From NCBI GenBank assembly GCA_947561395.2, contig OX387193.1:3844001-3908000 (forward strand): a stretch of 64,000 nt of DNA, read 5' to 3'. This DNA comes from Buxus sempervirens (Eukaryota > Streptophyta > Magnoliopsida > Buxales > Buxaceae). Shown one piece after another: positions 55,057-64,000 of this stretch (positions are counted from its first letter, which is position 1; each line of letters starts with the position of its first letter). The notes beneath the pieces are model-generated. The model saw nothing but the letters and a program-made list of their open reading frames with translations, searched no databases and was not told the DNA's origin. A program made the position numbers and the translations under genes.

Positions 55057-56706
55057 CCGCACGTTTTTAAAATGTTTGGATTTCAAACCTTTATTCAATT
55101 TGGTTTATTTAAAGATTTTTATCCGATTTTTTGATTATTTTATTATAAAAACGAGATTCTTTTATTAAAATAGTATTAAAAAATAAAGATATGATTATTT
55201 TTACTTATTTAATTCATCTATTCTGCTTTTTGCTGCTATTTTGCCACATGGGCAGCTTTCTTTGAAACTTCAACTGCCCATAACTTCTCCGTTTGATGTC
55301 CGATTTTAGCAAATTTGATGTCGTTGGAATCAGCTCGGAACATACTGTCCACTGGGATTAAATTGGGCAGTTGAATTGAGGTCGAGCAAAAAGTCAACTT
55401 TCGCTCCCCCAAAAGTTTGACCGGCTCATAACTTCCTCATCCGGACTCCGATTCTGGCAAACTCAGTTGCGTTAGAACCGTGTCGAAATGCTCTTTTCAA
55501 TGAGAGGAAGTTTGATGGCCAATTTTCTTTGGATCAAAAAGTCAATTTTCAGGCCCCTCAAGGTTTGACTTTTTAATTGAAATTTCCATTTTCTTCATTT
55601 TTTTGGGGTGCAAAAATCAGGTGTCTACACCAGGATATAGGTAAAGCTCATATTTCACATTAAATCTGAAAATCAAAACCAAAAATACCCACGTTGATGA
55701 AGAACACCAAAAGGGGAGAACTGAGACCGTAGGGTCTGATCTCAATAATGAAAAACGATTCAAAAACAACATCATGAAACCCTAGAAGTTATTTTCAGGC
55801 TTTTGGATTCAGATCTATCATATTGATCATGATAGATCCAAGATCCTGGCCTAAAACCACAAAAATCACGAAAACAGTGCTGTAGGTGCAAAAGTGGCAA
55901 AAATCCAAATTTTGGCAAAAATAGGGGATCTCATGCTATAAACATCATGGATTCATGTTATTCATTCAGATATATCATAAAAAGCATTAAAACATGATCA
56001 GGATATTCAAAATAGCCACATCTCACAAATTAGAGCACATGGGGGTCTACCCTACGGATCCACCTGTTCCCTTTTCCCCTAGTTCTCTCTTCACGTTTTA
56101 CGGCTAGAGAGACTCTTGAGGTACTTGGAGATAGGTTTGGTTACACAAACACAATCAAAGGCTTTATTCTAGAAAAAAAAGAAAAAAAACAGATATGGGG
56201 TTCTATTCTAGGGATCCACCTGTTCCCCTTTCCCCTAGTTCTCTCTTCACGTTTTACGGCTAGAGAGACCCTTGAGGTACTTGGAGACAAGTTTAGGAAT
56301 ACAAAATAGATATGGCCTTATTCTACAGCAATAGAGATGATCCTATTACTTCTAGAATTGAAGACAAAAAATAAAAAAGGATAGGGGACTTACCTGGATT
56401 GAGCAGGCAGAGCAGCAGGGATTCCTTTCCTTCTCTTGGAGCTTTTGATTCTTCAAAATTTCGTGGCCCTTAAGCTAGAGGAAAGGCCCTCTATTTATAG
56501 GCAAACACAGGGGTATGGTTGGTCCAAGGTTTGGCAAGATAGAGTTTCAGTTTGAGTTAAACACAAGATCATGCCAATCCTTTATCCACAAGGATAAATG
56601 AGATAATTCGAATAGATAAATAAGAGAATTCGCTTATCCAAGAGAGATATTTGGGTGCAGATAAGGCTCAAAAATCAAAAAGGTAAAATTCGCACAAAGA
56701 CCCCGT

Positions 56707-56811
56707 GCCCGTATATATATTACGGTCGCGCCCTGCCCATATTATTAATACGGGCACGCCGTGACCGTATATCAACTGCAGGTATGACCAGTCCGTAAAC
56801 AAAATACGGTC
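56707..56811 (-). promoter_or_regulatory. GCCCGT-N9-ACGGGC-type dyads in LTR copy 4
   Basis: Sites 56707-56727, 56735-56755 and 56791-56811 are 21 bp; a degenerate one starts at 56763. Spacing is 28 bp throughout. Confidence 0.8.
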
Positions 56812-57039
56812 ATGACCAGTTTGGCCAAATTTTACACTTTTTTGACCTGTTTCAAATCCCAATTAATATTTTCAATTTTTTTCTCATTTTTAGTGCAATT
56901 TGGGGTGTCTACAGTTAGGGTTTCGGTTCTAAACACCACAAAATAAGAATCTCTTCTCTGAAAAAAAACGAACGGAGAAAACCCTACCTTCTTCTTCTTC
57001 TATTTTCGTCTGGTTTAAGAAGAGTGCTGCTGCCATTGA

Positions 57040-57239
57040 TATCCAAAATCGGATAGTGTACCACATTTATAGAGAAGCTAACACTGTTGCGGATGCGCTT
57101 GCAAATGAAGGCTGTGAAAATACTTTCAAATACATTTTTGAGTCACAAGAAATCCTTTCTTCTAAAGTTAAAGAATGGGAGGGGGCCCACCATTCATTTG
57201 GAGGTCCCGTCATTCATTTGGGGGGCCCCACAAAATGAA
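57040..57239 (+). pseudogene. LINE-type RNase H fragment (3' part)
   Basis: Begins with the second copy of the 62-bp repeat, in a frame giving HIYREANTVADALANEGC, the C-terminal end of an RNase H (RVT_3) domain. It continues the fragment at 14903-15247, which shows that the two sides were once adjacent. Confidence 0.75.
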
Positions 57240-57326
57240 TGTGAGAGATTGTCTACGGCGTACGCGGTAGACGATGCCCATTCTTAGGGCATCACTGAAC
57301 CACTATATTTTTTGATTGATGGTTGA

Positions 57327-58288
<962 letters not shown>

Positions 58289-58289
58289 T

Positions 58290-58397
58290 ACCTTCCTTTC
58301 TCTCTCCTGCAGTGGAAAATGAAAACGTGAATTTTCACTTTTTGAAAGATTGCTGCTTGCCTATTTGAGGGGCTCAACTGTAAATGAATTGAATCCC
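58290..58397. mobile_element. Truncated MITE related to 14276-14469
   Basis: Shares ggaaaatgaaaa-gtga-ttttcactttttgaaag and the right end taaatgaattgaatccc with the intact MITE. The left end is missing along with the chitinase 3' end, so insertion was followed by deletion. Confidence 0.6.
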
Positions 58398-58488
58398 AGA
58401 TACCAAACCACCAGGCCAACCCGCTGGGTTACATCTCCGCACTCTAATGTAGTAGAATAGTTTTCTTTCCGAAGATGGGCTTCAAAAA

Positions 58489-59477
58489 TGTCGGCAAAGA
58501 GGACACGTTAACTCAGACTTGTGCCACCGGCAAGTATGCGTACGTGAACATAGTTTTCCTTCGCAGTTTCGATGACGACCTGATGTTGATAAAGCTTATT
58601 TCAAGATAAGCTAGGCATCCTATTGTTTATTGTTTAGGGGGAAATTGGGTTTTAGTAAAACTTTTTCAAAACAATTCAAATTCAATCGTCCAATTCTCGG
58701 TAATTGAGATTTAATGGTACTTTTTTTAAATAATTGAGAATCAGTGTCGTTAAAAATTTCTTCCGAAAATACCCTAAAAAGACTTTGAAATTTTTTTCAA
58801 AAGAAATTATTTATGAATAGTAAAATTGCATTGATTTTCAATTATTTAAAAACATATCACTAATTCTCAATTACCTAAAATTGAGCTACTGAATTTGAAT
58901 TATGTTGAAATATATCATTAAAGCCCAATTTTCCCATTGGGTGGTTTTTAGTCATATTTTCTTAAATAATTTAGCTTCAGTCAACCAATTCTTTAAAATT
59001 AAAAATTAGTAATACCTTTTAAAATAATTATTTAGTGTCATTTTACTATTCATGCAAACTTTTTTCCTGAAAATACCTTAAAAAGACTTGCAAACTTCAC
59101 TTATAGAGTGAAAAGATTTTCAAAGTCTTTTTTAGGATTTTTTTGGAAGAAAATCTTGATGAATAGTAAAATGACACTAAATCCCAATTATATGAAAAAA
59201 GCATCACTAATTCTCAACTTTCAAAATTTTGTCGACTGAATCTGGATTATTTTGAAAAAATATCACTAAAAACCAATTCCCCGTTTTCACTCAAAACAAA
59301 AGGGGTCTACGATTGCGTCTGCTCCTGTACTTCTTCGCATCAATAGAAAAAGAATTTTTTGTGTACGCGAATTTTGTTGAACCACATAAAATAGCTGAAG
59401 CGGTCGAAATCCATAGCTCAATCTGGGAGGCCACTGCGACCCTTTTTGTGACAACTGCAAAGACATGACCAACGATA
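58489..59477 (+). pseudogene. Class III chitinase fragment split by MITEs
   Basis: 58489-58582 encodes a degraded [21 protein letters not shown] segment (mature N-terminus). 59401-59477 resumes with the equivalent of GGHCDP...DMSNDI as in the copy at 60755. The 0.8 kb between them is mostly two MITEs. The remainder of the gene is absent. Confidence 0.8.
58638..59282. mobile_element. Two adjacent MITEs with GGGGAAATTGGGTTTTAGT-type ends
   Basis: The first (58638-58935) has ends GGGGAAATTGGGTTTTAGT and, inverted, GGGAAAATTGGGCTTTAAT. The second (about 58933-59282) has CATTGGGTGGTTTTTAGTC and, inverted, GGGGAATTGGTTTTTAGTG. They are related to the MITE at 4902-5272 and share internal tactattcat motifs. 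Confidence 0.65.
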
Positions 59478-59775
59478 ATGTGTTTAAAATTATGGATTTT
59501 AGGAGAAAAGAAAAGAAAATGCTAAAATTTTCTTTTATCTCATTTGGTTAGAATAAAGGAAAATAAAATTTTCTTTACAATCCATTGTAGCAACCAACAA
59601 GAAGTTAATATGATTTGTAGATTTTGGGTTCTGCTTAATAAAATAATATTATATCTACATTAAATTAGTAGTGTGGGTTTTCCTTAGAATATGTCATTTT
59701 CATATACGCCCTTATGGCTTGTATTTTTAATTTTTAATTTTTTTTATTCCGTTTACTATATTTTGTGGGGCCATA
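59478..59775. other. AT-rich intergenic sequence
   Basis: No supported gene or repeat. Confidence 0.4.
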
Positions 59776-59915
59776 TCAGCTGGTGGAATATCTGCTGGTC
59801 CAACGGTGGGCAAGGTGTACACGTCAGCATCATTCACACACGTGTATATTCCCTCACCGTTGGACCAGCAGATGTTCCAGCAATGGGGCTCCAGCCGATT
59901 TCAAGTCATATTTTG
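59776..59915. repeat. Fold-back element upstream of the last chitinase copy
   Basis: Near-perfect inverted repeat: TGGAATATCTGCTGGTCC + AACGGTG pairs with CACCGTTGGACCAGCAGATG + TTCCA. It is equivalent to 6651-6790, including flanks (gctcca-c-gatttcaagtcat). Confidence 0.7.
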
Positions 59916-61301
<1,386 letters not shown>

Positions 61302-62919
61302 CACTACAAAAAAGGTGGTTTACAGTGGCGTTTGATGGTGGCACTTCAGTAAAAAAACGCCTGTATAGGGTTTAAAAATTGTGCGGGTCAAAAGCGCCAG
61401 TGCAAATAGGGTATTCACGGCATTAGAGCCGAAGGTGTCGTGAATGAGCTATTTTTGCAGCATTTTCAACATGAACGCTACTAAAGTTTACATGAAAAAA
61501 CCCGGAAATCACTGCGAATGTATTTCCACAATCTTCCCGCGTGTTCACGTCTTCTGCGCACGAATCTTTCTGGTGAGAAAATCTTGGAGCCTCAATCGAT
61601 TACTGATTATCTTCCAAACGTTGGCGTCGACTGAGATTTTCATCGAGATTGGAAGTTTTCATCTCTAACCTCTGACCTCCGGCAGTGACGTCTCATAACT
61701 GCCGAGCACGAGAACCACACAGGTAATTAACCTACTCGATCTCTGTTTCTCTTATACGCTCAATCACACACAAGTACGAAATTTTTTTACCTCAATTTCT
61801 AGGGTTCCAAGATGAACTTCGTTTTTGCCACACAGGTAATCTGCTCAATCTCTGCTCAAGTACGAAAGTTTTTGCCCCATTTGCCACACAGGTAACCTCC
61901 TCGATCTCTGCTCAAGTACGAAATTTTCTGCCCCAATTTTTTGCTCGATCTCTGTTTCTCTTATAACCTGTATCTCTACCATTCTTCTCTTGCTGTTCAT
62001 AACTATTAATGTTCTTTCGTTTTCTCCATGAAATTATTCACTGTACATCTACATTATATTCGATTTCTTTTTTCTTCGCTATACATGTACGTTCTATTTG
62101 ATTTCTTTTTTGAATTTTTTGACCGATCCTTCTGCTAATTTTTCCGAAAAATGGTAGTCAGTTATTGGATCATGGTTTTAGTAATCAAGAAGGAAATGTA
62201 TGCCACTTTTAGTAACAGGGAATCGGAACGGGAGGGAGACTAGGTTTGTTCCCTTTCACTATCGCTTTAATTTTGCTTGCGAATAGTTGTATCTGTTGCT
62301 CGGAGAGTTATATTTCTTCTTTGCAACTCCTCGAGTTATTGGAGTGTGTTTAGAAAAAACCTGCAAACCTGCAAAACCATGGACTTCGTTTAAAATTTAA
62401 GGAAAAAAAAACCTTGCTGGGCTACTGGCATTCGAAATTGAAAATGCAAGAAACACTCTCCGGCATTCTTCCACTTTCATTCATGTAAAAAATTCATTAT
62501 ACCAGAAAGAAAATGAATTTTTTTTAAATGATTAGACCAATCAATTTTAAGGGGAAAAAAAATAACTTGTATTGCATATATGAGTTGTGGCTTTTGGTGG
62601 GGTGGGGTGAGATTCAATGACTGACACCTTCTTATTGAGATTTATTAAGGATTTAACCCTTTCTAAAGCAAGCATAATCTATATTGATAGAATTGGTTTC
62701 ATACTGGGGCTTTTGCAAGGTTTCAGATGGAGTTTTCAATGAGCCATTTGATCTGGAATTTTTTACACACCGGGTTAATGTGAAACTAAATCACTTAGTT
62801 TTGTCAAGAGTGCGTATGAAACTAAGTTCCTAGTGATATAATGCATGTGAGATATATCAGATTTTGTTGTATGTATAAATGTTCTGATTTTTTTTTCTCA
62901 CTGGTGGCCTTGTTTTAAG

Positions 62920-63071
62920 TGGGGGACTTGTTGGATTTCTTTTCTCAAGAAATCCCACAACACTTAGAATTGGTCTGCTTTATGGAGTTGCTTTGCTTGC
63001 TTTGAGCACATTTAGCTTAAAGATCTGGAGGCAAGGGAAATCCAGCTTACCATTCATATTGGGACAAGCAG
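62920..63071 (+). pseudogene. Captured exon of a FATTY ACID EXPORT/TMEM14-like gene
   Basis: An open stretch of 50 codons is bounded by a splice acceptor (ttttaag|T) and donor (CAG|gtattt). It encodes GGLVGFLFSR...LALSTFSLKIWRQGK...PFILGQA. This resembles the Tmemb_14 region of plastid FAX proteins, which export fatty acids across the plastid envelope. No neighbouring exons are recognisable, and it sits between a CACTA end and an LTR, so it is most simply a gene fragment carried by the CACTA element. Family assignment is from motif memory. Confidence 0.55.
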
Positions 63072-63568
63072 GTATTTGAAATACTGTGGCTTTTTAAGAA
63101 AACTTCAGGGCATTTAATTTATAATGTTCAAGCTATGCCTAGTGATAGTGCTGTCAGGCTAGGTATCAATCATCACCTACGTTTGCTTGGGAAGTCACTT
63201 TTTAACTAAAATTAATGAATTATACAACTCAAAATTTTCACATGTTGCAAATAAAGAATGAAACACAAGTTCAGAGAATTTGCTTCTCAAGAGATAATGA
63301 CCATGATCTACTAATGGTCTACTGTGAATTGAAGCAATCATAGGAAACCATAAAATGATTTAACAAAACAAATTTCAAATTCTCTCTCTTTTATTGAACT
63401 GAGTTATAGTCTTTTTGGCATATCTGGTGTATGTCTCAACTCTCAAGGCACATGTTGTGGCATGGTGCTGGAAAGATGTATCAACTTGTCTCCAAAAAGT
63501 ATGGGGGTGCTTTTGTAGCACAAAGATTTATTAATGAAGTGTTGTAAATAGGGTATACTTTCTGCTAT

Positions 63569-64000
63569 TGTGAGACATGGAAAAATGTGTCATCTAGGAT
63601 GATTTCCGATATCGTCACGCGGGCATCAATAGATGTCATGAGTCGCCACCATCCAAGTTAAGGTGTGAATGGACACCAAAGGGTTCATAAAAGCCAAATA
63701 GAGCCCAAATAGCTCTAATATAAGGAAAAAATCCAGAGATCAGGTAAGGGGAATTATTTATGAGCGGGGGAAGGTATTAGGCACCCCCACTCATCCGTCT
63801 AAGACGGTTGCCACATGTTTGCTTATGCTAAGGATTGTTTGTTAATAATAAAAAAAAAACAAGAGATGCTTAAAATAAGCAAAATGTATGTGATTATTCC
63901 ATATGAGCAATCCAACGAACTTGAACTCCGGGTGGGGGCCTGGGGCTGTGTAATTTGCTGTGTAGGTCCGTCATTTTTGCCATGGTAACATGGGAGTTGG
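63569..64000 (-). mobile_element. Start of another Tat-type LTR, minus orientation
   Basis: tgtgagacatgg at 63569 is the inverted 3' end of a Tat LTR. Then come the PBS-like agtcgccacc near 63640, the ggtgtgaatggacacc block and the U5 stem-loop 63760-63794. It is closest to the LTR of the 23.5-kb element but diverged. It is interrupted near 63928 and runs out of the window. Confidence 0.85.
63928..64000. repeat. Repeat shared with 12354-12426
   Basis: 73 bp match 12354-12426 with one difference. It is apparently inserted in the Tat LTR and continues beyond the window. Confidence 0.75.

Larger units (their letters stand above)
43796..55629 (-). mobile_element. 11.8-kb gag-only (non-autonomous) Tat retrotransposon
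   Basis: Minus orientation, perfect target duplication ccagg (43791-43795 and 55630-55634). The LTRs 43796-46264 and 53161-55629 are both 2469 bp with about six differences. PBS is 53157-53140 and the PPT starts at 46265. The only substantial gene is gag. There is no protease, RT, RNase H or integrase in the 6.9-kb interior. This is the arrangement called TR-GAG or LARD-like: it must borrow enzymes from an autonomous relative, plausibly a Tat element similar to the 23.5-kb one. Confidence 0.93.
53161..55629 (-). repeat. 5' LTR of the gag-only element
   Basis: 2469 bp, nearly identical to 43796-46264. The TATA box (gcctataaatagag on the minus strand) is near 54829-54840. The dyads 54852-55056 lie immediately upstream of it and 53931-54005 downstream. 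Confidence 0.93.
43268..56913 (-). mobile_element. Tat-type solo LTR (LTR copy 4), split by the gag-only element
   Basis: Pieces 43268-43795 and 55635-56913 join to about 1807 bp, matching LTR copy 1. Target duplication gttag (43263-43267 and 56914-56918). The TATA box is near 56491 (minus strand) and the U5 stem-loop is 43460-43494 with one arm mismatch. It is interrupted at ccagg. Confidence 0.93.
15249..57035 (+). mobile_element. Outer solo LTR of about 0.5 kb, split by nested insertions
   Basis: Three pieces, 15249-15401, 43016-43267 and 56919-57035, join into about 522 bp. It starts TGTGTTTTGG or TGTTTTGG and ends CTGCTGCCA. The motif gggaagaatagtcccacattgg (15300-15320) is common in plant LTRs. 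A TATA-like tatttaaa lies at 43253-43260, preceded by five AACGTT palindromes, and a pyrimidine-rich leader follows. No protein-coding domain is present, so the family is not assigned. No 5-bp target duplication is seen; the flanks carry the 62-bp repeat instead. Confidence 0.65.
61302..64000 (+). mobile_element. Left end of a CACTA (En/Spm) transposon
   Basis: Starts CACTACAAAAAAGG directly inside the chitinase coding region, the terminal motif of plant CACTA elements; tat (61299-61301) would be the 3-bp target duplication. Subterminal gtggcg/gcgcca-like motifs follow to about 61440. The right end is not in the window and no transposase is recognisable. The interior contains 5'UTR-like sequence, a captured exon (62920-63071) and an inserted Tat LTR (63569). 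Confidence 0.72.

Noticed and set aside
61444..61668. 74-codon frame inside the CACTA element
   Set aside because: Looks like leader sequence; no transposase or other domain and no ATG-conserved context.

Overview
This is nuclear DNA of a flowering plant. It carries a hevamine-type class III chitinase, a dirigent protein, plant-specific LTR retrotransposons of the Ty3/gypsy Tat type, MITEs, and the left end of a CACTA transposon. The species cannot be fixed from the sequence. Only two host genes look intact: an intronless secreted chitinase (7879-8778, +) and a dirigent protein (13181-13744, +). At least four broken chitinase copies lie near 5.7, 57.5, 58.5-59.5 and 60.8 kb. The window is therefore a decaying tandem chitinase cluster that has been split by transposons.

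Left part (1-15.2 kb): PIF/Harbinger-like ends with TTA target duplications, a solo Tat LTR (398-2211), several MITEs, the two host genes, and a LINE-like RNase H fragment.

Centre (15.25-57.04 kb): a nest of retroelements that can be resolved almost to the base from target-site duplications. A solo LTR of about 0.5 kb (15249-57035) contains two Tat solo LTRs, inserted at tcctt (15402-43010) and gttag (43268-56913). The first of these contains an intact 23.5-kb Tat retrotransposon (15452-38960, catgt) and another solo LTR (40726-43002, gtctc). The second contains an 11.8-kb gag-only element (43796-55629, ccagg). The nest is flanked by two copies of a 62-bp piece of the LINE fragment.

The 23.5-kb element has 2411-bp LTRs with about 6 differences, a tRNA-Arg-type primer site, gag-protease in one frame and RT/RNase H/aRNase H/integrase in the -1 frame. 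On the opposite strand between pol and the 3' LTR it has two spliced genes: a plant-mobile-domain (PMD) protein and a DUF7745-like protein. The most striking signal is 25 exact copies of a dyad AACCG-N11-CGGTT, nearly all exactly 21 bp long. They form six clusters: in both LTRs upstream of the TATA box, in the leader, after pol, and upstream of both antisense genes. Every other Tat LTR family here has its own version of the same architecture (GCCCGT-N9-ACGGGC or ATCCGG-N9-CCGGAT). This looks like a family-specific recognition code for a dimeric DNA-binding protein, possibly one encoded by the elements.

Right part (57.04-64 kb): the rest of the LINE fragment, three chitinase pseudogenes, MITEs, a CACTA left end inserted in the last chitinase copy, an apparently captured exon of a FATTY ACID EXPORT/TMEM14-like gene, and the start of another Tat LTR that runs out of the window.
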